Positions 1 to 10,174 of a DNA stretch of 43,169 nucleotides are shown here, piece by piece. Both the position numbers and the translations under genes were made by a program. The DNA is from Caldimonas tepidiphila (GTDB lineage: Bacteria > Pseudomonadota > Gammaproteobacteria > Burkholderiales > Burkholderiaceae_C), in assembly GCF_003569765.1 (NCBI RefSeq), contig NZ_KZ983963.1, forward strand, positions 7,846-51,014, given 5' to 3'. The notes beneath the pieces are model-generated. The model had not been told where the DNA came from. It saw only the letters and a program-made list of their open reading frames with translations, and ran no database searches. Every line of letters starts with the position of its first letter. Within the stretch, counting starts at the first letter, position 1.

Positions 1-210
1 GCGGGCCGGCGCGGCCACCCGGTCGGCTTCGGGCCCGCGTGGCGCGCGCGGCTCGCCGCGCTCGACGGCGACCGCGGCGCCGGGCCGCTGCTCGCCGGCG
101 ACCGCGGCGCCGGGCCGCTGCTCGCCGGCGCCGCCATCGAGCCCCTGGACGTCGACGATCCCGGCGTGCTCGAGGACATCGACCTGCCGGCGCAGCTCCC
201 GCCCGATTGA
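1..210 (+). CDS. MobA/MocA-like nucleotidyltransferase, C-terminal part
   Basis: Only the last 69 codons lie in the window; the TGA is at 208-210 and the gene starts upstream. The frame begins with a GHPVGF segment, continues with a GDRGA...LL segment and ends with DDPGVLEDIDLP. This order is typical of the end of MobA-like NTP transferases such as molybdenum cofactor cytidylyltransferase (MocA), where the final Asp-rich motif helps hold the metal-nucleotide. These enzymes transfer CMP or GMP to molybdopterin in the cytoplasm. The GDRGAGPLLA segment occurs twice in tandem (see the repeat at 67-126), so the product is 10 residues longer here than a single-copy version would be. With the catalytic N-terminus missing, MocA cannot be told from another NTP_transf_3 member. 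Confidence 0.72.
   Translation, partial: AGRRGHPVGFGPAWRARLAALDGDRGAGPLLAGDRGAGPLLAGAAIEPLDVDDPGVLEDIDLPAQLPPD
67..126 (+). repeat. 30-bp perfect tandem duplication inside the nucleotidyltransferase gene
   Basis: Bases 67-96 and 97-126 are identical. Each unit encodes GDRGAGPLLA in the reading frame of the partial CDS, so the duplication keeps the frame. A third partial match begins at 127 (GGCGCC). It looks like a recent slippage or unequal-crossover event. Confidence 0.95.
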
Positions 211-315
211 GCGCCGGGGCCGCCCCCTTCACGCTGCGGGCCGGCATCCCGTTTGCCCGCCTCCCGGCAGGGTGCGGTCCGTCGCAAGGACTGCCGATGC
301 AGGGGGCAGTGGAAG

Positions 316-789
316 ATGGACAGCGAGAACTTCCGGTACCTGGTGTGGAGCGTGTTCGTCGCCGGGCTGTTCTGGGTGCTGAGCCTCGCCGGCGGCGGTC
401 CGCGCTGGAAGCGCACGCTGCGCTCGATCGGGCTCGCCGCGGGCTTCGGCTTCATCGTCTTCCCCGACCCCGAGAGCGGGCGCCTCGTCTTCAAGCACGT
501 GCTGACGATGTTCATCGAGCTGCCGGCGCACCGCTACCCGATCGCCCAGGTGCTCGGCGCCGGCATCGGCGTGGCCTACTGGTGCCTGTGGCTCGCCGTC
601 TCGTTCGTGCTGCTCGGCCGCGTCGGCCGGCAGGGCGAGGACGCGGCCACGCACGAGCAGCCCCTCGGCACCGCGGAGCGCCAGGAGCCGACGGGGGAGC
701 CGGCTCCGGAGCCGGTACCGGAGCCGCGCTTCGATCCCGAGCCCGGGCTGCTGCCCGCGGAGCCCGGTCGTGTGCCCCAGCCTCAGTAG
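316..789 (+). CDS. small membrane protein with Pro/Glu-rich tail
   Basis: Encodes 157 residues from the ATG at 316; an upstream in-frame ATG at 253 would only add Arg-rich sequence typical of non-coding DNA. A hydrophobic segment at about residues 8-27 and a longer one at about 82-110 look like two membrane spans. The C-terminal 45 residues are hydrophilic and rich in PEP/EPxPEP repeats, probably a flexible tail. I do not recognise the family and assign no function. It ends 7 nt inside the 3' end of the convergent slyX gene. Confidence 0.72.
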   Translation: MDSENFRYLVWSVFVAGLFWVLSLAGGGPRWKRTLRSIGLAAGFGFIVFPDPESGRLVFKHVLTMFIELPAHRYPIAQVLGAGIGVAYWCLWLAVSFVLLGRVGRQGEDAATHEQPLGTAERQEPTGEPAPEPVPEPRFDPEPGLLPAEPGRVPQPQ

Positions 790-1001
790 TGCGGGGGCAG
801 TTCCTCGCGCAGGCTGCGCACCGTGACGGCGCCGCTGTCGCGCATCTGCTGGCGCATCTGCGCGAGCTCGCGCATCAGCAGCTCGATCTGCTGCTGCTGG
901 CGCACCACGGTCTGGTTCAGGTGATCGACCAGATCCTCGGTGAAGCTGGCCTTGACCTCCAGGTCGATCAGGCGGTTCTCGATGTCGTTGGGCTGCGTCA
1001 T
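783..1001 (-). CDS. slyX: SlyX family protein
   Basis: Encodes 72 residues, the usual SlyX length, from the ATG whose complement is at 999-1001. The sequence has the SlyX pattern: an N-terminal IENRLIDLEVK segment, the central DLVDHLNQTVVRQQ segment and a continuous Leu/Gln-rich coiled coil to about residue 55, ending in a PPHY tail. SlyX is a small coiled-coil protein of unclear function, best known as a neighbour of slyD/FKBP genes in gamma-proteobacteria; that neighbour is absent here. An in-frame extension to 1073 is possible but adds only atypical sequence. It converges on, and overlaps by 7 nt, the membrane-protein gene at 316-789. Confidence 0.9.
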   Translation of the reverse strand: MTQPNDIENRLIDLEVKASFTEDLVDHLNQTVVRQQQQIELLMRELAQMRQQMRDSGAVTVRSLREELPPHY

Positions 1002-1228
1002 GGGCGTATTGGACGCCAAAAGACGCTCGCCCGCCCGGGAACCGCGCGCCTGCGCCGCACCGCCGCGGTGCACGCAGAGCCCTCACTGCGGTCTTGGCAT
1101 GCGGGCTTGAGCATAGTTCGCCGCTTGCAGGACCAAGGAAGGACGGATCCTGCCGCGCCTGCCATGCCGTGGAGCGATGCTTCGCGGCCCGGGCGGGATT
1201 GCCGCGGCGGGGGAGGACCACCACCAAC

Positions 1229-3333
<2,105 letters not shown>

Positions 3334-3337
<4 letters not shown>

Positions 3338-6300
3338 CCGGCCACGCCGGGCGGCACGCGCTCGGCGATCAGCTGCTGCATCGCCGCGATGTCGACCGGC
3401 TTCGTGAGGTGCGCATCGAAGCCCGCCGCCAGCGCGCGCCGCCTGTCCTCCTCGCTGCCCCAGCCGGTCAGCGCGACCAGCAGCGTGCCGGCGAAGGCCG
3501 GCTGCGCGCGCAGGCGCGCCGCCACCTCGTAGCCGTTCATCCCCGGCATCCCGATGTCGCAGAACACCACCGCCGGGGCGAACTCGCGCGCCGCCACCAG
3601 CGCGTCGGCGCCGTCGTGGGCCGTGCGGGTGTCGTGGCCGAGCAGGCCGAGCATCATCGCCAGCGTCTCGGCGGCGTCCACGTTGTCGTCCACCACCAGC
3701 ACCCGCGGCGCATCCGCCTGAGGCGCGGGGCCCGCGCCGCCCGGTCCTGCGGGCTCGGTCTCGGCGTCCGTGGCCAGCGGCAGCCGCACCGTGAAGGTCG
3801 CGCCGTGCCCGAGCCCCGCGCTCTCCACGCCGACGTCCCCCTGGTGCATCTCCACGAGGCGCTTCGCCAGCGACAGCCCGATGCCGAGGCCGCCCTGCGC
3901 CTGGGCGACGGGCTGCGGCACCTGGGTGAACATCTCGAACACGCGCGGCAGCATCTCCGGCGCGATGCCGATGCCGTTGTCCCGCACGCGGATCACGGCC
4001 TCGCCGCCCTCGCGCTCGGCCGACAGCTCGATGCGCCCGCCGCGCGGCGTGTACTTCGCTGCGTTGTTGAGCAGGTTGCCGAGCACCTGCGCCAGGCGGG
4101 TCGGGTCGCCGTCGAGGCACAGGGGCCTGCCGGGAAGCTGCAGCCTGAGCTCGTGGCCGCCGCCCTCGATGAAGGGCTGGCTCGCCTCGATGGCGCTGTC
4201 GAGGATCGAGCGCAGCGCCACCGCCTCCCGCCGCAGCTCGACCTTGCCGCGGCTGATGCGCGACACGTCGAGCAGGTCGTCGATCATGCGGACCATGTGC
4301 GCGATCTGGCGTTCCATGGTCTCGAGCGTGCGGGCCGCCCCCTGAGCCACGCCGGGCGTGAGGCGCAGGATCTGGATGCCGGTGCGGATCGGCGCGAGCG
4401 GGTTGCGCAGCTCGTGCGCGAGCGTGGCGAGGAACTCGTCCTTGCGGCGGTCGGCCTCCTGCAGCGCCTGCGCCGCTGCCTTCTCCGGCGTGCGGTCGCC
4501 GATCACGCCGAGCACCTGCTCGACCTCGCCGGACGGCCCGAACTCCGGCACGAACTGGCCCGCGAAGTGGCGGGGGCCGTCCGGGGTCTCGAAGCGGAAC
4601 TCGATGGTGCGGGGGCGGCCCTGCTCGAACACCGACCGCAGCGCCTCGTCCCAGAGGTCGCAGAGTTCCGCCGGCATGCCGAGCTCGCGGTTGGTCTTGC
4701 CGATGAAGGCCTCCGGCTTCAGGCCGGTCGCACGCTCGATGGCGCGGCTGACGAACAGGTGGCGCAGCCCGCGGTCGAAGCGCGAGAGGATCTCCGGCGT
4801 GTTGTCGGCAAGGGTGCGGAACTCGCGCTCGCGCCGGCCCAGCTCCTCCTCGGCGCGCTTGCGGTCGTGGATGTCGATGGAGGCGCCGAACCAGCGCACG
4901 ATGCGGTCGCTGCCCGGTTCGCGGTAGGGCTCGGCGCGCACCAGGAACCAGCGGTACTCGCCGCTGCAGGAGCGGACGCGGTGCTCGACCCGGAAGGTGT
5001 CGCCGGTGCGCCGCGCCTCGGCGAAGCGTTCGAGCGTGATCGCGACGTCGTCGGGGTGGATCGCCCGGGCGGCGATCTCCGCGGCGGTGGCCGAGGTGAT
5101 CGAGAGGCCCGTGTAGTCCGTCCACTGGCGGTTGACGAACTCGTTGCGGCCCTCGGCGTCGGTGATCCAGACGATCTGCGGCACCGCGTCGCTCATCAGC
5201 CGGAAGCGCGCCTCGCTCTCGCGCAGCGCCTCCTCCGCGCGACGGCGCTGGGTCAGGTCCAGCATCGAGCCGATCATGCGGTAGGCCTTGCCCGCGGCGT
5301 CGTGCCCGATGTAGCCGCGGTCGAGGAAGGTGGCGTAGCTGCCGTCGCTCTTGCGGAAGCGGTACTCGTCGCTCCAGCTGCAGCAGCCGTGCTCGATCGC
5401 CGCGTGGATGCCCCCGACCACGCGCTCGCGATCCTGCGGGTGGATGCGCGCGTACCAGCCCTCGATGCCGGGCCCGAGCTCCTCGACCGTGCAGCCGAAG
5501 TGGATCTTCACGGCCTCGTTCCAGTCGAGCCGGTCGGTCCGCAGGTCCCAGTCCCAGATCACGTCGTTGGTGGCGCGGTTGAGCAGCCGGTAGCGCTCCT
5601 CGCTCTGCCGCAGCGCCTGCTCGGCCTCCTTGCGCCTCGTGACGTCCAGCATCACCACGACGCCGCCGACGACGCGGCCGGCCTCGTCGCGCACCGGCGC
5701 GGCGTTGTTCAGCAGGAAGCGCCGCGGCCCGCCGTCGAAGGGCAGGCACTCGACCATCTCGTCGCGCACCGTCTCGCCCTGCAGCAGCGCGCGCGACATC
5801 GCCCATTCCCCGGCCTCGATGCGCCGCCCGGTGTCGGGCCAGTAGCCGGGCCATTCGCCGTACTGCTGCCAGCCCGGGGTGTCGGGAACCCCGCCCCAGA
5901 GCGCGCGGAAGGCGGCGTTCTCGCGGATCAGCCGGCCGTCCGCGTCGGCGACCGCCACCCCGGCCGGCAGCGCCTCGAGCACGGCGCGCAGGAGCGCCTC
6001 GCGCTGTGCCAGCGTGCGCTCGGCGCGCGCGCGTTCGACCGCGGCCCACAGCCGTTCGCAGGCCTGCTCGACCAGCGCCACCTCGGCCGGCGCCCACTCG
6101 CGCGGCTCGGGATGGTGAACGAAGAACATGGCGACCATGCGGCCCTGCTTCACGAGCGGCACGTCGAGGATCGCGCGCGTGCTGATGCCCTCGTAGGCAC
6201 GGAGCACGCCCGGGTGGCTGGTGCGCGGGTCGAGCCGGACGTCGGCGATCGGGGCCGAACGTCCCGCCTTCATGTCGGCCACGAAGTCGGGGCCGAAGTC

Positions 6301-7002
6301 GTCCATGCGCCAGGTGCCGGCGACCGAGCCGATGCGGCCGTCGTTCCAGTCGCGGTGGACGGTGACGTGCGTCTGCGTCTCGTCGATCTCGCCGTAGCCG
6401 ACCTGCGCCACGCCCAGGTGCGTGCCCAGCGCGGCGCCGGCCGCGTCCATCATCTCCTGCGGGTCGGCGAGTTCGCGCAGGCGCTCGTTGAGCGCGAGCA
6501 GGAAGCGGGAGTGCCGTTCCTGCCCGCTCAGCGCCACCTCGGTGCGCACCATCTCGTCGATGTCGGTCGCCGAGCCCGCCCACGACTCGATCGCGCCCGA
6601 GGCACCGCGCATCGGCACGGCGCGCACCAGGTGCCAGCGCCAGCGGCCGTCGTGGCGGCGCAGGCGCTGGCGCATCGTGCATTCGCTGCCGGCGTCGATC
6701 GCCTGCCGCCACTTCGCGCGGCTCGCGGCCCGGTCCTCGGGATGAACTGCCTGCAGCCAGCCGTCGCCGGCGAGCAGTGCGGGCGTCAGGCCGGTGTAGT
6801 GTGCGCAGGCCTCGCTCGACCAGGTGCGGGCGCCCCGCGCGTCGGCCTCGAACACCAGGCAGGGCAGCGCGTCGGCCAGGGCGCGGAATCGCGCCTCGGG
6901 GCATCCCTCGGGCGGCCTCGCGCCGATGCAAGGTCCGGGCGCGGCATCCGCGCGATCGCGTTGCGGCGACATCCGGAGCAGATCTGGGGGTTCGCCGCCC
7001 AT
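3334..7002 (-). CDS. multi-PAS/GAF hybrid histidine kinase with receiver
   Basis: A large soluble kinase of about 1222 residues. Approximate order: PAS 40-150, GAF 165-320, four further PAS/PAC modules between 335 and 835 (each beginning with a SEERYR, SEARFR or REREFR type linker), HisKA near 857 ([13 protein letters not shown]), HATPase_c near 965-1075 (LLNNAAKYTP, DNGIGIAP, GGLGIGLSLA) and a C-terminal receiver near 1100-1215 (CDIGMPGMNGY, TKPVD). The start is uncertain: ATG codons occur at 7050, 7002 and 6972 and none has a good ribosome site. A GATAAT -10-like box at 7033-7028 favours 7002 or 6972. The HisKA, HATPase and receiver are close relatives of those in the genes at 1229 and 39369. 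No transmembrane segment is present, so sensing should be cytoplasmic. Confidence 0.92.
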
Positions 7003-7027
7003 GGTGCACCCATGTGGAAAAAACGCG

Positions 7028-7056
7028 ATTATCCGGTGCGGAAGTGGCATTGCCCG
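7028..7056 (-). promoter_or_regulatory. weak promoter candidate for the multi-PAS kinase
   Basis: Reading the minus strand, GATAAT (7033-7028) differs at one base from the -10 consensus and sits in a locally AT-rich stretch. The hexamer 17 nt upstream is only a 3/6 match to TTGACA. Transcription from it would start near 7021, inside the longest reading frame, and would make the 7002 or 6972 ATG the true start. Confidence 0.3.
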
Positions 7057-7166
7057 GCTGCGCCGTTGCGGGAATTCCCGGATCGTCGCGCGGGCGGGGA
7101 CGTCCTCCCGTCGGCGGCCCGTCTCCAGGCAAGGAACCCCGGAGCCGGCATCCCGGCCCCGTCGCC

Positions 7167-7676
7167 TCAGGCGGGCTTGCGGTAGCCGCCCTCGATCCAG
7201 GCCGTCGCGCTCGCCGTCGTCAGCCTGAAGGTGGGCGGCACCTTCACGCTCGCGAGCTCCTCGCCGAAGGCGTCCCGCGCGGCGAGCACCGCGTAGGGCT
7301 CGTACTCGTCGGGCACGATGTCCAGCGTCACGGCGATGCGCTCGCCGTCGATGGTCACCGAGACGTTCTTGTGGTGCAGCGCGTGCAGGTGCTGCTCGTG
7401 GCGCCGCAGCACCTCGGAGGCGGTCTTCACCAGCGTGTTGAAGGCCGAGACGTCCAGCGGCTTCGGGTTCTTCTTGTCGCGGCCCATCGTCCAGGGCCCG
7501 ACCAGCGCCGGCTCGGCCTCGCCGTCCTTGATCATCGCGACGGCCCAGCCGTCGTCGTCCTCGTTCTTGATCACGCGGGCCGTCCAGCCCTTGTCACGCC
7601 AGAGGCGGGCCTTGTGCACCGGGCCGGACGCTTCGTCGCCGGCTGCGCCGTCGTCATGGGGGTTCGTCGGATTCAT
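7167..7676 (-). CDS. uncharacterised 169-residue protein
   Basis: The ATG complement at 7674-7676 gives 169 residues; the in-frame extension to 7778 reads Arg/Pro-rich and is unlikely to be coding. The N-terminal 20 residues are acidic and probably disordered. After that comes a compact mixed alpha/beta protein with a KARLWRDKGWTARV segment, a DDDGWAVAMIKDGE segment and an Ala-rich C-terminus ending AWIEGGYRKPA. No signal peptide, membrane span or catalytic motif is visible. I do not recognise the family. Balanced composition and clear third-position GC bias support it as real. Confidence 0.72.
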   Translation of the reverse strand: MNPTNPHDDGAAGDEASGPVHKARLWRDKGWTARVIKNEDDDGWAVAMIKDGEAEPALVGPWTMGRDKKNPKPLDVSAFNTLVKTASEVLRRHEQHLHALHHKNVSVTIDGERIAVTLDIVPDEYEPYAVLAARDAFGEELASVKVPPTFRLTTASATAWIEGGYRKPA

Positions 7677-7912
7677 GGCGCGGATGTTAATCAAGTCCGC
7701 CGCGCCTTCCCCGGGCCTTCCCGGGCGCCTCGCCGCGGCCCGGCCGCACGGCCGTGAGTGAGCGGGCGCTCTCGCCATCTGGCGCGGGAATGCAGGACGG
7801 CAGGCGGGGCATTGCCCGTGCCGGGGCAGGGCGCGGCGCAGAATCGCAGGCGGCGAGGCCGCCCGAGCGGGCGGCCCGACTCCGTCTGCTTCAACGAACC
7901 GCTGAGGTGCCC

Positions 7913-8149
7913 ATGGAACGCAAGCTTCATCTCCTCGAATCGTTCACCGCCCGCGGCAGCGACGGCGCGACCTACAAGGTGCGCGGCTACGAGTACCTCG
8001 CGCGCGACGAGAACCTGCGCGCCCCGGACGGCCACTGGGAGCCGACCGGGATGGCCGAGTACCGGCTCGACAACGGACAGCGCGTCGACATGCTGCGCGA
8101 CGGCTCGATGCGGGTGGCGGGCTCGGACCTGACGCTGACGCGGCATTGA
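7913..8149 (+). CDS. uncharacterised 78-residue protein
   Basis: The ATG at 7913 is preceded by GAGGTG at 7904-7909. The 78-residue product is hydrophilic and beta-rich by eye: a KLHLLESFTARGSDG start, a central YKVRGYEYLAR segment, a TGMAEYRLDNGQRVDM segment and a LTLTRH end. It lacks a signal peptide, cysteines and known catalytic motifs. It resembles small one-domain hypothetical proteins found in Burkholderiales, but I cannot name the family. It converges on the next minus-strand gene with 19 nt between the stops. Confidence 0.72.
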   Translation: MERKLHLLESFTARGSDGATYKVRGYEYLARDENLRAPDGHWEPTGMAEYRLDNGQRVDMLRDGSMRVAGSDLTLTRH

Positions 8150-8168
8150 CCGCGCGGCGCCGCCGCGT

Positions 8169-8480
8169 TCAGCGCCTGCCGCCCTCGTCCCCGGACGCGT
8201 CGTCGGCGCCGGCCGGCCGGGCGCCTGGCGTGCCGGTGCTGCGCTGCGCCTGGTTGTTCGGGCGCGTCGGCGCCTGCTGGATGCCGCGGTCGGCGCCGCC
8301 GCCGCTGCCCTGCGCGCCGGCCAGGCCCTGCGAGGTGGGGTGGCCGAGGCGCTCGCCCGAGCGCGGCTCGGTGCCTTCGCCCGGCACCGGCGCGACCGGG
8401 TTGCCGCCGCCCTGCGGCTGCGCGGCGGGCTTGGCCGCTTCCCCCTCGGGGCGCGATGCGCTGTCCCTGGAATTCGTCAT
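8169..8480 (-). CDS. small disordered hydrophilic protein
   Basis: Encodes 103 residues from the ATG complement at 8478-8480, with a good AGGAG ribosome site about 7 nt upstream on the minus strand. Composition is strongly biased to Gly, Ala, Pro, Gln, Ser and charged residues, with no hydrophobic core; the whole chain should be intrinsically disordered. No cysteine or known motif is present. It lies 68 nt downstream of the GH13 gene on the same strand and may be the last cistron of that operon. A second disordered protein of similar size and leader is at 20572-20901. Function unknown. Confidence 0.65.
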   Translation of the reverse strand: MTNSRDSASRPEGEAAKPAAQPQGGGNPVAPVPGEGTEPRSGERLGHPTSQGLAGAQGSGGGADRGIQQAPTRPNNQAQRSTGTPGARPAGADDASGDEGGRR

Positions 8481-8548
8481 GGCGTGCTCCTGTCTGCGGG
8501 TTGGATGTGGGAATGCCCGGCAAGGGCGGTGCCCGCGCCCGCCCGCGC

Positions 8549-10174
8549 TCAGCCGTCGTCGCGGCGCAGCCAGCGGTAGCCCCAGGGCTCCAGGTCGACG
8601 TGGTAGTGGCCGTCCTCCTCGACCTCCTCGCGGTGCTCGGCGAGCACGTCGTACACGCCGCGGGCATCGCTGATCGGCAGGGAGAAGCGCAGGCGCCGGT
8701 CCGCGAGGTTGTGGATCGCGAACACGGTGCGCCCGTCGAGGTCGCAGCGGTGCGCGAGCAGCTCGCGGTGGCCGGTGTCGATCCAGGTGCAGCAGCCGAG
8801 CCCGAACTCGGAGCTCTCCTTGCGCCGCCGGATCATGCGCTCCAGCCAGTTCAGCAGCGACTGCGGGTCGCGCCGCTGCGCCTCGACGTTGAGCGCCGGG
8901 TAGCCGTACTCGCCGTCGGCGATCGGCGGCAGCACGAGCTGCTCGCGCGGCGCGTGCGAGAAGCCGCCGTTGGGCCCGGCGCTCCACTGCATCGGCGTGC
9001 GCACGCTCTCGCGGTCCGGCAGCGACAGGTCGTCGCCCATGCCGATCTCGTCGCCGTAGCGCAGCACGGGCGTGCCGGGCAGCGTCAGCATCAGGCTGTG
9101 CGCGAGCTCGATGCGGCGGCGGTCGTTGCCGAGCATCGGCGCGAGGCGCCGGCGGATGCCGCGGCCGTAGAGCCGCATGCACTCCTCGGGGCCGAAGGCG
9201 CGGAACACCTCCTCGCGCTCGGCATCCGACAGGCGGCCGAGGTCGAGCTCGTCGTGGCTGCGCAGGAAGTGGTTCCACTGGCACCAGCGCGGCAGCGGCG
9301 GCAGCTCTGCGGCGGCGCGGCGGATCGGCGTGGCGTCCTGGCGCGCGAGCGCGAGGAACAGGTGCTGGTTGGTCCAGAAGTCGAAGGACATGTGGATCTT
9401 GTCGCCGTCGCCGAAGTAGTCCGGCACCTCCTCGGGCCGCAGGTTGGCCTCGGCCATCAGGCAGACGTCGCCGCACAGCGCCTGCACGTGCTGGCGCAGC
9501 TCGCGCAGGTAGGCGTGCGGGTTGCCGAGCCCCTCCTGCGGCGTGCCCTTGAACTCGATCAGGAAGGGCAGCGCATCGACGCGGAAGCCTGTGACGCCGA
9601 GCTGCAGCCAGAAGCCGGTGATCTTCTCGATCTCGCGGCGCACCGCCGGGTGCGTGATGTTCAGCTCGGCCTGGTGCTCGTAGAAGCGGTGGAAGTAGTA
9701 GGCGCGGGCCTTGCGGTCCCAGGTCCAGGTGGTCTGCTGCGGGCCGGGGAAGACCATGCCCTGGTGGGCGTCCTCGGGCTTCTTCTTCGACCAGACGTAC
9801 CAGTCTCGGTAGGGGGAGGCCGGGTCGCTGCGCGCCGCCTGGAACCAGGGATGGTCGATCGAGGTGTGGTTGACGACGAGGTCGATCATCACGCGGATGC
9901 CGCGCTCGCGCGCCCGGCGCGAGAACTCGACGAAGTCGCCGAGCGTGCCCAGGCGCGGGTCGATGCCGTAGTAGTCGGTGATGTCGTAGCCGTTGTCGCG
10001 CATCGGCGACGGGAAGAAGGGCTGCAGCCAGACGCAGTCGACGTTGAGCCCGTCGAGGTACTCGAGCCGGCCCGCGAGCCCCTCGAAGTCGCCGATGCCG
10101 TCGCCGTTGCCGTCGGCGAAGGTCTTCACGTCGAGGCAGTAGACGACGGCGTTCTTGTACCAGAGGTCAGCCAT
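8549..10174 (-). CDS. GH13 trehalose-synthase-like alpha-amylase family enzyme
   Basis: Encodes 541 residues of a GH13 TIM barrel close to trehalose synthase/maltose alpha-glucosyltransferase (GH13_16). Visible motifs: DGNGDGIGDFEGL near residue 21, the DLVVNHTS region I near 98, GFRVDA with nucleophile Asp200, MAEAN with acid/base Glu242 and RSHDELD with the third carboxylate Asp308. A beta-rich C-terminal domain follows from about 450. No signal peptide, so it acts in the cytoplasm on maltose, maltodextrin or glycogen-derived sugars. Its ATG overlaps the end of the debranching-enzyme frame by 8 nt, pointing to translational coupling: debranching releases linear glucans that this enzyme can convert. 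A plain alpha-glucosidase remains possible. Confidence 0.9.
   Translation of the reverse strand: MADLWYKNAVVYCLDVKTFADGNGDGIGDFEGLAGRLEYLDGLNVDCVWLQPFFPSPMRDNGYDITDYYGIDPRLGTLGDFVEFSRRARERGIRVMIDLVVNHTSIDHPWFQAARSDPASPYRDWYVWSKKKPEDAHQGMVFPGPQQTTWTWDRKARAYYFHRFYEHQAELNITHPAVRREIEKITGFWLQLGVTGFRVDALPFLIEFKGTPQEGLGNPHAYLRELRQHVQALCGDVCLMAEANLRPEEVPDYFGDGDKIHMSFDFWTNQHLFLALARQDATPIRRAAAELPPLPRWCQWNHFLRSHDELDLGRLSDAEREEVFRAFGPEECMRLYGRGIRRRLAPMLGNDRRRIELAHSLMLTLPGTPVLRYGDEIGMGDDLSLPDRESVRTPMQWSAGPNGGFSHAPREQLVLPPIADGEYGYPALNVEAQRRDPQSLLNWLERMIRRRKESSEFGLGCCTWIDTGHRELLAHRCDLDGRTVFAIHNLADRRLRFSLPISDARGVYDVLAEHREEVEEDGHYHVDLEPWGYRWLRRDDG

Noticed and set aside
7691-8146. Frames on the minus strand antisense to the 78-residue protein gene
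   Set aside because: The sense frame has a ribosome site and balanced composition, the antisense frames do not.
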